This document shows positions 8,832-17,863 of a stretch of 64,000 bases of DNA, one piece after another. The stretch comes from Paenarthrobacter nicotinovorans. Its GTDB lineage: Bacteria; Actinomycetota; Actinomycetes; Actinomycetales; Micrococcaceae. The position numbers were made by a program, and so were the translations under genes. The stretch is from contig NZ_CP089293.1 of the NCBI RefSeq assembly GCF_021919345.1, forward strand, positions 3,224,001 to 3,288,000. Direction: 5' to 3'. Below the pieces are notes generated by a model. It did not search any database and was not told the origin of the DNA. It saw only the letters and a list, made by a program, of their open reading frames with translations. Position 1 is the first letter of the stretch, and every line of letters begins with the position of its first letter.

Positions 8832-9067
8832 AAGAGCAAGCGTCCGAACCAAACCCAAGGGATGTGAACAAGCGTCCGAACCAAACCCGAGGAACATGAC
8901 CGAGCGTCGGGATCAAACCCAAGGGATGTGAGCAAGCGTCCGAACCAAACCCAAGGGATGTGAGCAAGCGTCCGAACCAAACCCGAGGGATGTGAGCGAC
9001 CGATCGAATCAAACCCGAGGGATGTGAGCAAGCGTCGGGACCAAACACCCGGGACGTGAGCAAGCGT
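8832..9067 (+). repeat. Tandem-repeat array B (exact 32-bp period)
   Basis: Eight copies of the core GTGAGCAAGCGT or close variants begin at 8832, 8864, 8896, 8928, 8960, 8992, 9024 and 9056, exactly 32 bp apart. The 20-bp remainder of each unit is rich in CCAAACCC and GGGAT and is shared within the array but differs from arrays A and C. It lies just beyond the phoX terminator. The array is in the opposite orientation to array A, with about 70 bp between them. Confidence 0.92.
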
Positions 9068-9078
9068 TGGGGGGTGCA

Positions 9079-9117
9079 GAAACGCTCCCCTACCTCCAGG
9101 AGGTAAGGGAGCGTTTC
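9079..9117 (-). terminator. Terminator hairpin of phoX
   Basis: Arms 9079-9097 and 9099-9117 are complementary over 19 positions with one mismatch, so the real loop must open a few inner pairs. It ends about 10 bp from the phoX stop codon. Confidence 0.8.
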
Positions 9118-9127
9118 GGGGTTTCAG

Positions 9128-11218
9128 TTACTTGCGGAACACCTGCACGATCGAAGGGCGGGGTGCCCGAACCGCGCCGGCGGCCGGGGTGGCTCCGGCC
9201 GGAACGTAGTCCGGGAAGTATGAGTGGGGCGCGTCGAACGTGCCTTCCTCACCCGGGTGCTGGACCGCGACAAACACGGTGCGCTCTTCGTCGTGGACGA
9301 TCGGGCCACACGTTTCGGCGTCGCGGGGAACGGCCAGGAACTGCTCTACCTTGCCGCGCTCCGGACCTTCCAAGGTGACCTTGAACAAACCATCGTTGTA
9401 GCCGATGGTGGACGGGGCGCCGTCGGTGGAAATCCAAAGGTTGCCGACGGAGTCGAACGCTACGTTATCCGGGCAAGAAATCGGCGACACCTTGTTGGCC
9501 GGGAATCCGGAGAAGTACGTGGAGTTGTTCTTGGCGGGATCACCGGCCACCAGCAGCAGGGTCCAGTTGAACTTGGTGCCGGTCTGCTCCTTGCCCTCGG
9601 TGATCTCGACGATGTGGCCATCCCGGTTGAGGGTGCGCGGGTTGACCTCGGTCGCCCCTTCCTTGCCTGCCTTGCCGCGGTCCGAGTTGTTGGTGCAGGC
9701 CACGTAGACCTTGCCGGTGCGCAGGTTGGGCTGAACGTCTTCGCAACGGTCCATTTTGGTGGGGCCGACTTTGTCAGCTGCCGGTCGCGTGTACACCAAA
9801 ACTTCTGCCACGGACATACCGGGAACTGCTGAGGCGCCGCCGACAACCAAGGGCAACCATTCGCCCGAACCATCGAAGGCTCCGTCGGCGGGGACCTTGC
9901 CGGTGCCATCAATCTCGGCCGCAGGCGAGTCGCCCGTGAAGCGGGCGACATACAGGTCGCCTTCGGAGAGCAGGCTCATGTTGTTCTTGCGTGCTGCCTT
10001 GGAGTCACCCGCTTGGTACTTGCCCTTGGAGACAAACTTGTAGAGGTAGTCGAAGCGCTCGTCGTCGCCCATGTAGGCAACAACGCGGCCGTCCGGAGCA
10101 AGAATGACGTTGGCGCCCTCGTGCTTGAAGCGGCCCATGGCGGAGTGCTTCCTCGGTGTGGAGGTGGGGTCGAACGGATCAACTTCCACGATCCAGCCGA
10201 AGCGGTTGCTTTCGTTGGCGTAGCCGGAATTGCGGGTGTCGAAACGCGGCTCGTCGAGCTCCCACTGGCGGGTGGTTGGCTTCGAGGACAGGCCGTAGCG
10301 CTTGTCCGCGTCGCTGGTTCCAGGTGTCGCAAAGTAGCCGTTGAAGTTTTCCTCGCCGGAGAGGATGGTGCCCCACGGCGTGGTGCCACCGGAGCAGTTG
10401 CCCAGGGTGCCCTTGATCCAGCGGCCCGCGGGATCATCAATGGTCTTGACGAGGTTGGTACCGGCGGCGGGACCGGTCAGTTCGTACACAGTTTCGGTGA
10501 GGAAGCGCCGGTTCAGGGCAGCACCCTGGACGTAGCTCCACGGCTTGTTCTTGTTGTTGCGCTCGAGCTCCACGACGGCCAGGCCGTGGGCGGCCCGGCC
10601 GATGGCACGGGCTTCTGCTGCGTCGAAGCCGACCGGCAGCATGATGTTCTCGTTCGTGTACTCGTGGTTGGTGAAGAGAACGGCACGGCGGTCCTTGGAG
10701 CCAGGGATCGGCAGGATGTCCGTGTAGTCGTTGTTGTAACCAAACTGACGGGCCTGGGCGGCAGCTGTCTGTTTGGTGATATCGAAAGCCGGTGAGTCGG
10801 CGAACAGCGGGTCTCCCCATCGGATGATGGGGTTCCAGCCGAAGCCCTCGGGAACGGTGAAAGCGTCGACGGCGGCGTCGACCGGCTTGATGGCCGTGAA
10901 CTGAAGCTTGGACTTCTCGAAGCCCTTCTTGGCCGCGTTGGACAGTCCGTTGCCCGAATCGGCGACTGCAGAGTCAGCACCGGTTACGGCACCACCAAGA
11001 ACGACGGCGAGCGCACCTGCCGCGCCGAGGCCCAGGGCGGCGCGGCGGGACATGGCCGTGGAGGCGATGTCCCGGAAGTAGCCGTTGGCGCTGGTGTTGC
11101 AGACATCGCCGGCACAGGCATTGTCACACTTGAGTGCGCAGGTTACGGCGCTGCGCTTGCCTTTGGTGTGGCCGAGCATGGGGAGCAGCGGAAACGTGCG
11201 TCCGGTGGTTTCAGACAT
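9128..11218 (-). CDS. PhoX family phosphatase (DUF839)
   Basis: The 696-residue secreted enzyme belongs to the PhoX/DUF839 family, Tat-exported calcium/iron-dependent alkaline phosphatases that release phosphate from organic esters. A twin-arginine signal is visible late in the N-terminus as SRRAALGLG (about residues 57-65) followed by a hydrophobic stretch and an AxA-like site. The 55 residues ahead of it include a short cysteine-containing segment, common in actinobacterial PhoX. The mature part has LFTNHEYTNEN, GTLGNCSGGTTPWGT and EENFNGYF, which belong to the metal-binding beta-propeller. A GGAAGG ribosome site precedes the ATG. Phosphate regulation is likely from the family, but no Pho box was confirmed by eye. 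Confidence 0.92.
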   Translation of the reverse strand: MSETTGRTFPLLPMLGHTKGKRSAVTCALKCDNACAGDVCNTSANGYFRDIASTAMSRRAALGLGAAGALAVVLGGAVTGADSAVADSGNGLSNAAKKGFEKSKLQFTAIKPVDAAVDAFTVPEGFGWNPIIRWGDPLFADSPAFDITKQTAAAQARQFGYNNDYTDILPIPGSKDRRAVLFTNHEYTNENIMLPVGFDAAEARAIGRAAHGLAVVELERNNKNKPWSYVQGAALNRRFLTETVYELTGPAAGTNLVKTIDDPAGRWIKGTLGNCSGGTTPWGTILSGEENFNGYFATPGTSDADKRYGLSSKPTTRQWELDEPRFDTRNSGYANESNRFGWIVEVDPFDPTSTPRKHSAMGRFKHEGANVILAPDGRVVAYMGDDERFDYLYKFVSKGKYQAGDSKAARKNNMSLLSEGDLYVARFTGDSPAAEIDGTGKVPADGAFDGSGEWLPLVVGGASAVPGMSVAEVLVYTRPAADKVGPTKMDRCEDVQPNLRTGKVYVACTNNSDRGKAGKEGATEVNPRTLNRDGHIVEITEGKEQTGTKFNWTLLLVAGDPAKNNSTYFSGFPANKVSPISCPDNVAFDSVGNLWISTDGAPSTIGYNDGLFKVTLEGPERGKVEQFLAVPRDAETCGPIVHDEERTVFVAVQHPGEEGTFDAPHSYFPDYVPAGATPAAGAVRAPRPSIVQVFRK

Positions 11219-11293
11219 GGGGGACCTTCCAGAGTGTGTACGAGGTTCCCGCTGAGCCTTTCAGCGGAATCCAAAGCTGAGAGGTCCCTCCGG

Positions 11294-12313
11294 TTAAGAC
11301 TCGGTGAACAAACGGTGCTGGTTCCCGGCAAGGACGGAGTGGACGCGTCGCAGGCGGTCCAGCCACCAGTCCCGGCGCTCCGCCGAAGCTGCGTACTGCT
11401 CAAGCAGCCCGGTATCCGCGGCCGTGTCCCGCAAGCGGATGGCGCCGTCGTCGGCCACCAGGGGATCCACGGTGATGTCCGACGCGAACAGCGAAACGGT
11501 GCCCAAACCGCAGGCGTACGGCAGCGACGGAAGGGCAGCCGCGAGGGCAAGGCCCGCCCGGATACCTACGGAGGTGTCGATTGCGGAACTGACGACGGCG
11601 GGCAGCCCGGCTTGCTGGACAATGTCCAAGGCGCGGCGTACTCCTCCGAGTGGGGCAACCTTGACCACGATGAGGTCGGCGGCGCCGGCCCGTGCCACGC
11701 GCAGGGGATCATCTTCCTTGCGAACACTCTCGTCCGCGGCGATGAGGACCGGTGTTCCCGCCGAAGAAAGCCTGCGGCGGACTTCCGCCAGGCCGTCAAT
11801 GGTCGGCACGGGTTGTTCTGCATACTCCAAGCCGACAGCTGATAGCTTCCCCAGCGCGTCCACTGCCTGGTCCACGTCCCAGCCCCCGTTGGCGTCCACC
11901 CGGATGGCGGCATCGGGAAGGGCCTCGCGCACGGCAACTACCCGCGCCAGGTCATCGGCGAGTTGCTGTCCTTTTTCAGCGACTTTGATCTTGACTGCAT
12001 CTACGCGACCGAACCGGGCGAGTACCTCCGGGACGCGGTCAGCCGAAACCGCGGGGACCGTCGCGTTCACCGGTATTGCGTCCCGCAACGCTTCCGGGAA
12101 CCCAAGCCAGCCCGCTTCCAAGGCGGCCGCCAACCAGCGGGAGGATTCGTCGTCGTCGTATTCCGGGAAAGGGCAGAACTCTCCCCAGCCGAGCGGTCCG
12201 CGCAACAGGAGGGTCTCGCGCTCCATGATGCCGCGGAACTTCACGCGCATGGGCAACGAGACGACGTAGGCGGAATCGAGAAGTTCTTGGAGATCAGGAA
12301 GGCGAACAGGCAT
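11294..12313 (-). CDS. menC: o-Succinylbenzoate synthase
   Basis: The 339-residue enolase-superfamily enzyme dehydrates SHCHC to o-succinylbenzoate in menaquinone synthesis. The catalytic set is visible in order: the lysine pair in DAVKIKV (about residue 105), metal ligands in RVDANGG, EYAEQP and IAADES, and the second lysine in LIVVKVAPLGG. It lacks the longer N-terminal capping domain of the E. coli type, as usual for actinobacterial MenC of about 320-340 residues. It lies on the same strand upstream of phoX, with 75 bp between the genes. Confidence 0.92.
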   Translation of the reverse strand: MPVRLPDLQELLDSAYVVSLPMRVKFRGIMERETLLLRGPLGWGEFCPFPEYDDDESSRWLAAALEAGWLGFPEALRDAIPVNATVPAVSADRVPEVLARFGRVDAVKIKVAEKGQQLADDLARVVAVREALPDAAIRVDANGGWDVDQAVDALGKLSAVGLEYAEQPVPTIDGLAEVRRRLSSAGTPVLIAADESVRKEDDPLRVARAGAADLIVVKVAPLGGVRRALDIVQQAGLPAVVSSAIDTSVGIRAGLALAAALPSLPYACGLGTVSLFASDITVDPLVADDGAIRLRDTAADTGLLEQYAASAERRDWWLDRLRRVHSVLAGNQHRLFTES

Positions 12314-12373
12314 AGTGCCACTGTACCGGCGGCCTTTTCGGCCCAGGACAAGCCGAACGGGCTATGTGGACAA

Positions 12374-12967
12374 CTACTCCGACCAGTACCCGCGCACTTC
12401 TTCCCGTGCCGTTGCCAACCGTTCACCGGGAACTGTCAAGGTGCTTTCGGCCAACCCTTGGTTATCCCACTTTGCAACGATTTTCAGCTCCCCCTCTGCA
12501 GGCAACGGCCACAGCCAATACCGTGCAGAGCCTTCTGCCTGCTGATCCCCGGCACTGCCGCCGGCACCTCCCCATTCCACGAGAACCGGCCCCGTAACCT
12601 CTTCGGAACCTTCGAACATGGATGGCCTTGTTGCCCCGGCAAACGCCTTGCGCCCGTCCGGGAGCCCTGCCCCGATCATGATTCCCGGCAGCCCGGGCCG
12701 CTGGAAGCTCCGTTCCATGACGTCCCGCCACTCCTGGTCGGATTCGTTTGAGCGCCGAACACACCATACGAGGTCCAAGAGGCATCCCGTAGAGAAGACT
12801 TCCACCATTTTCAGGGCCACCACCGCGTTGGCACCGCGGAGTACAAAGCCGCCGGGGGACACTACACCGGGCAGTTCGCCCGACGGCGGCCCCGACCATT
12901 CCGGCTGAGCCGGCTGTGTCAGGGGTTGCCGGACAGGGGGCTCGGGGAGGTCGTCAAAGAAGCTCAT
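12374..12967 (-). CDS. Conserved hypothetical cytosolic protein
   Basis: This 197-residue protein is not assigned to a family. It has a proline-rich first 40 residues, no signal peptide or membrane segment, and a C-terminal half rich in tryptophan and glycine with the segments GGAGGSAGDQQ and RYWLWPLPAEGELKIVAKWDNQGL, the latter looking like a beta-rich domain. It lies 60 bp upstream of menC on the same strand and may share its transcript. Codon use matches its neighbours, which supports it as a real gene. Confidence 0.65.
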   Translation of the reverse strand: MSFFDDLPEPPVRQPLTQPAQPEWSGPPSGELPGVVSPGGFVLRGANAVVALKMVEVFSTGCLLDLVWCVRRSNESDQEWRDVMERSFQRPGLPGIMIGAGLPDGRKAFAGATRPSMFEGSEEVTGPVLVEWGGAGGSAGDQQAEGSARYWLWPLPAEGELKIVAKWDNQGLAESTLTVPGERLATAREEVRGYWSE

Positions 12968-13070
12968 TATTCATGCTTACACCGCCACATAACCTCTGGG
13001 GAAGGTCGCCTGATAACCGAGAGACGGCAACCGCGATATTCTCGAAGTCACAACACAACGTGGGGGAAAC

Positions 13071-13700
13071 ATGACTCAATCAATGCCCGGTTCCACAACT
13101 CCTGCCGGCTGGTACCCCGACCCTTCGGACCCGAGGTTCGTGCGCTGGTGGGACGGCACTGCGTGGACTGCCCAGCAGGCTCCGCGCACCATGCAGTACC
13201 AGGCGCCGGTTCCTCAGCCACGTCCGCAGATAAGTGCGCAAACTCCTGTGTACAACCCTTTCATTTGGGTCATCACGTTCCTGCCGCTTGTCTCGGTCAT
13301 TTTCATGCTGACCTGGCAGCCGGAATTCAGGATGATCACCACCCGGCAGGGCGTCACTACCGTTGATCCCTTCTCCATTTACACCCCGGCGTACTTCCTG
13401 CTCATGGGGTCGGGCTTCGTCTCCTACGGACTGTCGGTGTTCTTCGCGTACCTGGACCGTCAGCGCCTGCTGAAGTCCGGCGTCGAGCGTCCTTTCCATT
13501 GGGCTTGGGCGTTCCTCAATTCCGTTGTTTACGTGATTGGCCGTTCGGTCATCGTCAATAAGGTCGCCCCCAAGAGAGGCTTGTGGCCGATCTGGGCAAC
13601 CATTGCCGTGTTCGTGATCAGCTTGGTGGTATCGGGCATCTGGATGTCCAACTTCATGCAGTCGATGTACTCGCAGTTCGGATACTCGGTCACCACGTGA
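13071..13700 (+). CDS. DUF2510 membrane protein 1
   Basis: The 209-residue protein begins with a DUF2510 module (AGWYPDPSDPRFVRWWDGTAWT, broken here after the tryptophans at about residues 13-34), a small tryptophan-rich unit common at actinobacterial cell envelopes. Four hydrophobic segments follow, near residues 65-85, 105-130, 150-165 and 180-200. The ribosome site GTGGGGGAAAC precedes the ATG. Its stop codon overlaps the GTG start of the next, related gene, so the two are translationally coupled and probably act together. Function is unknown. Confidence 0.8.
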   Translation: MTQSMPGSTTPAGWYPDPSDPRFVRWWDGTAWTAQQAPRTMQYQAPVPQPRPQISAQTPVYNPFIWVITFLPLVSVIFMLTWQPEFRMITTRQGVTTVDPFSIYTPAYFLLMGSGFVSYGLSVFFAYLDRQRLLKSGVERPFHWAWAFLNSVVYVIGRSVIVNKVAPKRGLWPIWATIAVFVISLVVSGIWMSNFMQSMYSQFGYSVTT

Positions 13701-14290
13701 CGGCGGCGCCGGGATGGTATCCCGACCCGGCTGATCCCCGCTGTTTGCGGTGGTGGAACGGCACCGGTTGGACGGACCGCGTGGGACCGCCCGCTTTCCA
13801 ACCGACGCCCGCCCAACGCCCGTTGCTTGGCAAAGACCAGGGCGTTGAGAACCCTTTCGTCTGGCTCATCGCCTGCCTGCCTTTCGGCCTGGGCGCCTTG
13901 ATGCTGTCGTGGAGTGTGGAGGTCCGTCCGTACATTAACAGCAGCGGCTATGCCTCCATCGATCCCGGCTACGTCTTCTCAACGACCTACTTCCTGATCC
14001 TGATCGCGCTGGCCGTTACCTACTGTGCAACCGTGCTGCTCGCTGCCTTTGACTACAGATGGCTTGCCCGCCGCGGCGTCGTGCGCCCTTTCCCTTGGGC
14101 GTGGTCGTTTCTTGGCGGAGTGCCCTATGTCATCGGCAGGGCGGTGATCCTCCACAAGGTGGGCCCACGCCGTGGACGCTGGCCAATCGCAGTCATCGTT
14201 GCAGCGTGGGGTCTCTACTTGGTTGCAGGTGCCCTCAAATCGCTCTCTTTCATGCAGGCTGTTTTCTCAGAACTGGGCTACCCAACCTGA
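13697..14290 (+). CDS. DUF2510 membrane protein 2
   Basis: The 197-residue protein is a paralogue of the preceding one: an N-terminal DUF2510 module (PGWYPDPADPRCLRWW at residues 5-20) and four hydrophobic segments in the same layout. The GTG at 13697 overlaps the upstream TGA (GTGA), which fixes the start because upstream in-frame extensions lie wholly in the preceding gene. The pair arose by tandem duplication and divergence. Function is unknown; a two-subunit membrane complex is an inference. Confidence 0.8.
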   Translation: MTAAPGWYPDPADPRCLRWWNGTGWTDRVGPPAFQPTPAQRPLLGKDQGVENPFVWLIACLPFGLGALMLSWSVEVRPYINSSGYASIDPGYVFSTTYFLILIALAVTYCATVLLAAFDYRWLARRGVVRPFPWAWSFLGGVPYVIGRAVILHKVGPRRGRWPIAVIVAAWGLYLVAGALKSLSFMQAVFSELGYPT

Positions 14291-14300
14291 CAGACCGCAC

Positions 14301-14316
14301 CCTCACACGCGTTAGG
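14301..14316. promoter_or_regulatory. Candidate LacI operator upstream of the lacI-family gene
   Basis: CCTCACACGCGTTAGG matches the perfect palindrome at 20258-20273 at 14 of 16 positions. It lies 34 bp before the regulator's start codon, fitting autoregulation. Confidence 0.65.
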
Positions 14317-14350
14317 TAGACTGCTGAGTAACCGGCAGGAGAGGAAGCCC

Positions 14351-15400
14351 ATGAACCGCAAGGCCACCGCACTGGACGTCGCCAAGAGGGCGGGGGTTTC
14401 CAGGAGCGCGGTCTCGCTGGTGCTCAACGGGCGCGGTGACGGGAACGTGGCCAAGGAGAGCCAGGACCGCATCCGACAGGCCGCCAAGGAGCTGAACTAC
14501 TCCCCCAACGCCATCGCGCTGAGCCTCCGGAACCAGCGGTCCAGGGTTATCGGCATCCTGTCCGACGAAGTAGTGGTGAGCCCGTTCGACGGCAACATCA
14601 TCGGCGGGGCGGACGACATCGCCCGCAGCCGTGGATTCGTAACTCTCGTCATGGACACCGAGCGCGATACTGCCCGGGATGCGAGCGCAATCGAGACGCT
14701 TCTGGACCGGCAGGTGGACGGCCTCATGTACGTCACTGTCGGCCTGAAACCGATCGAGATCCCGCAGGGGATGCTCCGCATACCGTCCGTGCTGGCCAAT
14801 TGCTATGACGAACATCCGCAACCGCAGCTCCACCACGTCATTCCCGACGAGATCACCGGCGGCAGGGAGGCCACGGAGCATCTGCTGCAATGGGGGCACC
14901 GGGACATCGCGCTGCTCGCCGGCTCCGAGGATTCTCCCGCAGCACCGCTCCGCGTCCAGGGATACCGGGATGCCCACGCCTTGGCCGGAGTTCCGTTCCG
15001 CGACGAGCGGGTCTTCATGGCGGGATGGGACATCGATGCCGGTTACCACGGCGCAATGAAACTGCTCGACGGCGTGTCCCCGGCTGATCGCCCGACGGCC
15101 ATCATGTGCGCAAATGACCGCTTGGCTGTCGGCGTCGCCCTCGCCGCGGCCCGTTTGGGCCTAAGTGTCCCCCGGGACTTGTCCATCATGGGCTACGACG
15201 ACGAAGCCCGCATCGCGGACACCATGGTCCCGGCCCTCACCACCATGGCCCTGCCGTTGCGTGAAATCGGCCGCGCGGCCATGACCACCCTGCTGGACAC
15301 CATCGAGGGCGGTGAAGGCACGACGGCGGCACGCACCATGGAGACGATGGTCCCCTGCCGCTTGGTGGTGCGTGAGTCGACCGGCCCGGCACCACACTGA
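14351..15400 (+). CDS. LacI family transcriptional regulator of the GH32/ABC sugar operon
   Basis: The 349-residue repressor has the LacI helix-turn-helix at residues 6-26 (ALDVAKRAGVSRSAVSLVLNG), the YSPN hinge helix start, and a periplasmic-binding-like effector domain ending in the signature LSIMGYDDEARIADTMVPALTT. GGAGAGGAAG precedes the ATG. The GH32 operon converges on it, and three related 16-bp palindromes lie upstream of this gene and of the operon, which identifies the likely regulon. The inducer is probably a fructoside such as sucrose or a fructo-oligosaccharide, inferred from the GH32 gene. Confidence 0.9.
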   Translation: MNRKATALDVAKRAGVSRSAVSLVLNGRGDGNVAKESQDRIRQAAKELNYSPNAIALSLRNQRSRVIGILSDEVVVSPFDGNIIGGADDIARSRGFVTLVMDTERDTARDASAIETLLDRQVDGLMYVTVGLKPIEIPQGMLRIPSVLANCYDEHPQPQLHHVIPDEITGGREATEHLLQWGHRDIALLAGSEDSPAAPLRVQGYRDAHALAGVPFRDERVFMAGWDIDAGYHGAMKLLDGVSPADRPTAIMCANDRLAVGVALAAARLGLSVPRDLSIMGYDDEARIADTMVPALTTMALPLREIGRAAMTTLLDTIEGGEGTTAARTMETMVPCRLVVRESTGPAPH

Positions 15401-15435
15401 GCTGAACAATGAGGCCCGTGCATTGCGAGGCCCAA

Positions 15436-15498
15436 CAATGCGGGGCCCGATCTGCGCCCCAAAAGACAGGGATAGACCGCAGACCGGGCCCCGCAATG
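15436..15498. terminator. Bidirectional terminator between regulator and GH32 gene
   Basis: Arms 15436-15456 and 15478-15498 are complementary over 21 positions with two mismatches, around a 21-nt loop. It sits between convergent stop codons. Confidence 0.75.
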
Positions 15499-15505
15499 TG
15501 AAGGA

Positions 15506-16954
15506 TTACTTGGCGGGCAGCGCCAGCTCCCAGACCTCGGCAGTCGCGCCGTCGGGGAAGTTGAGGGTCCAGCCTTCCCCTGGAGCCGGGTAGGCCCGGA
15601 GGGTGGTGGCCACGGTCCCGGACTGGTACACCTCCACCAGGGATGCATCGATGAAGATCCGCAGCTCCCCGGCCAAGGGACCTGAGTAGACCACCTGTGC
15701 GTTATCCCCTGAACCAAGGACCAACTGCACCTCCCCCAAAGAACCAGCCCCCAAAGACCCGGCCCCGGCCACCGAAGACCCAGCCACCGAAGACCCGGAA
15801 TCAGACACAGCACCTCGAACCAGCACCTCGGCGAACCCCGGAAGCGCCACGGGTCCGCCAGCACCGGAAGCCACGGCAGTGCCCCGGTAAGCCTCAACCT
15901 CGGGCGCAGGAGTGATTGCCAGCGCGCCGTCAACCACCGACACGACGCGAGGATGCGTCAGGACACCCGACCACCCGGCGTCGTCGATTTCTTCCTGGGT
16001 GCGGCCACGCCGGCCGTCGCGTCCGGGGCCTTCGTTGGCCCATCCCCACAAGAGAGCCGCAGGCGCAGAATCAGCGGAACCGTACTGGAGCTGCATGATC
16101 TGCGGAGCGTAGAAGTCCCGGCCGAGATCGGACTTGCCGCCGGACACGGGTGCGAAAACGGGCAAATCGGTGTCGGGATCCGAGGTCATGGAACCGATCA
16201 GGTGGCCCACGCCGTTCGCGTGCTCGTGGTCGTCCCCGGAGAGCCACAACGAGAACATCATGACCCATGCGGAGCCACCCGAAGATGCGGGTACCTGCAC
16301 CAGCTGCGGGCATTCCCAGATCTCAGCCGGTGTGTGGACAGCCGCTACGGGGTCAGCCGTGGTCAGCCAAATCCCCTGGTACTTCCAGTCGTCCAGGGAC
16401 TCCACCGTGTAGAGCAGCAAGGCGGCCCGACCGTCTGCCAGTCCGGCTCCCTGCATGGCGTAGCGGGCACCGTTGAAGTGGAAGATAAACGGGTCGCGGA
16501 CGGCGGTAACCAGCGGGTCGGAAGGCATGGACACGGCAACGTGCCCGTCCTGCTCCCACGTGACCAGATCCGAGGAGCCGCGCGCGATCACAACTTGCGA
16601 ATGCCCTCCGTGGTCCTGAACGCCCGAGTAGGCTGCGGTGGGCACTCCTTCGTCGGACGTCACCACGCCGGTCCAGCACCCGGCGGAGTCCGGTCCACCG
16701 GCCTGGGGAACGAGTGCAACCGGGTGCTCTTCCCAGCGGATTAGGTCCGGGGAGCTGACATGTCCCCACTGGATCTGCTGGTGCCGGGCGGAGTCCGGGT
16801 TGTACTGGAAGAACACGTGGTAGCGGCCGTTGATGTAGCTGACGCCGTTGGGGTCGTTGATCCAGCCCTGCGCCGGCCGCGGGTGGAAGCGCGGGAACGC
16901 CGCATCCGGATGTGTCGTAGCTGAGGAGAGAGAGTCAAGGGCAAGGTCCGTCAA
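15506..16954 (-). CDS. Glycoside hydrolase family 32 (beta-fructosidase)
   Basis: The 482-residue enzyme hydrolyses beta-fructosidic bonds (sucrose, levan or inulin type substrates). The GH32 triad is intact: nucleophile Asp in WINDPNG (about residues 31-37), Asp in VRDPFIF, and acid/base Glu in EIWECPQL. No signal peptide is present, so it acts in the cytosol on an imported oligosaccharide. The start is a TTG at 16954 with GAAAGG 8 nt upstream. It is the last gene of the binding-protein/permease operon, 28 bp after a permease. Towards the C-terminus a short Gly-Ser-Val-Ala repeat (around residue 400) is unusual for the beta-sandwich domain. Sucrose hydrolase versus exo-inulinase cannot be decided from sequence alone. 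Confidence 0.92.
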   Translation of the reverse strand: MTDLALDSLSSATTHPDAAFPRFHPRPAQGWINDPNGVSYINGRYHVFFQYNPDSARHQQIQWGHVSSPDLIRWEEHPVALVPQAGGPDSAGCWTGVVTSDEGVPTAAYSGVQDHGGHSQVVIARGSSDLVTWEQDGHVAVSMPSDPLVTAVRDPFIFHFNGARYAMQGAGLADGRAALLLYTVESLDDWKYQGIWLTTADPVAAVHTPAEIWECPQLVQVPASSGGSAWVMMFSLWLSGDDHEHANGVGHLIGSMTSDPDTDLPVFAPVSGGKSDLGRDFYAPQIMQLQYGSADSAPAALLWGWANEGPGRDGRRGRTQEEIDDAGWSGVLTHPRVVSVVDGALAITPAPEVEAYRGTAVASGAGGPVALPGFAEVLVRGAVSDSGSSVAGSSVAGAGSLGAGSLGEVQLVLGSGDNAQVVYSGPLAGELRIFIDASLVEVYQSGTVATTLRAYPAPGEGWTLNFPDGATAEVWELALPAK

Positions 16955-16982
16955 CGGAACACCTTTCAGAGTGAGTGGGAAA

Positions 16983-17855
16983 CTACTTGCCCGTGCCTGC
17001 GGTGAGCCCGTCCTGCAGCGCGCGCTGGCCGAACATGAACACCACCAGCGCGGGAATCATGGAGAGGACAACACCGGCAAGGACCACCGAAATGCTTCCG
17101 GTGCCGAGGTTGCCTTGGAGCGACACCAGTCCCAGCGGCAGGGTGAAGTTCTGCTCGGAGATGGTCATGATGAGGGGCCGGAAGAACTCGTTCCAGTGGA
17201 AGTTGAACGCCAGGATGCCCACGATCGCCAGGCCGGGCATGGCCAGCGGCGCGTAGACAGAGCGGAAGGTCCGCCATGGCGAGGCTCCGTCGATGGCAGC
17301 AGCTTCAGCGAGCTCACCCGGCAACCCCATGAAGTATTGGCGCATCAGGAAGGTGCCGAACGCCGTCGGGATGGCCGGAATAATCAGCGCCAGCAAGGTG
17401 TCGGAGAGACCTACTCCACGGATCAGCATGAAGACCGGCACGATCGTCACCTGCGCGGGCACCATCATGGTGGCCAGCACGATGGAGAAGAGCGCGCCGC
17501 GTCCCCGGAATTTCAGGTGTGCGAACGCGTAGCCTGCCAGGGCGGCTGTGATCATCTGCCCGACGGCGATCAGCCCGGTCACCAGGGCACTGTTCACTAC
17601 CAGGGCCACGATGTTGAGCTGTTTGAACACTTGCTCGTAGGAGGTCAGGTCCGGGTTCAGCGGCAGGAATGCGGGCGGCAGCTTGAAGGATTCCGACGGC
17701 GGCCGCAGCGAGGTGGACAGCGTCCACAGCACGGGGCCCAGGACAAAGACGGACGCGATCAGCAAGACGACGACGCGTACGGCCACTGACCAATCGCGCT
17801 TCTTCCGCGTGACGACAGGCTCCGTGGTGGTGACACGTTCTTGAATGGTTGTCAT
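16983..17855 (-). CDS. Carbohydrate ABC transporter permease (MalG type)
   Basis: The 290-residue inner-membrane subunit of a CUT1 sugar importer has about six hydrophobic segments and the EAA loop ELAEAAAIDGASPWRTF. An ORF extension to 18152 overlaps the upstream permease in another frame, so the ATG at 17855 was chosen, 8 bp after the preceding stop. It pairs with the MalF-type permease and the binding protein; the ATPase subunit is not in the operon, as is usual where one MsiK-like ATPase serves several importers in actinobacteria. Confidence 0.93.
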   Translation of the reverse strand: MTTIQERVTTTEPVVTRKKRDWSVAVRVVVLLIASVFVLGPVLWTLSTSLRPPSESFKLPPAFLPLNPDLTSYEQVFKQLNIVALVVNSALVTGLIAVGQMITAALAGYAFAHLKFRGRGALFSIVLATMMVPAQVTIVPVFMLIRGVGLSDTLLALIIPAIPTAFGTFLMRQYFMGLPGELAEAAAIDGASPWRTFRSVYAPLAMPGLAIVGILAFNFHWNEFFRPLIMTISEQNFTLPLGLVSLQGNLGTGSISVVLAGVVLSMIPALVVFMFGQRALQDGLTAGTGK

Positions 17856-17863
17856 GGCGGGCC

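Noticed and set aside
8203..9063. Several long ORFs through arrays A and B (149-200 codons)
   Set aside because: They exist because the 33-bp and 32-bp units leave frames open; they have repetitive, low-complexity translations and no ribosome sites, and they overlap menD or each other.
8351..9067. CRISPR array
   Set aside because: The repeated unit is contiguous and near-identical over its full length within each array, there are no unique spacers, and no cas genes are nearby.
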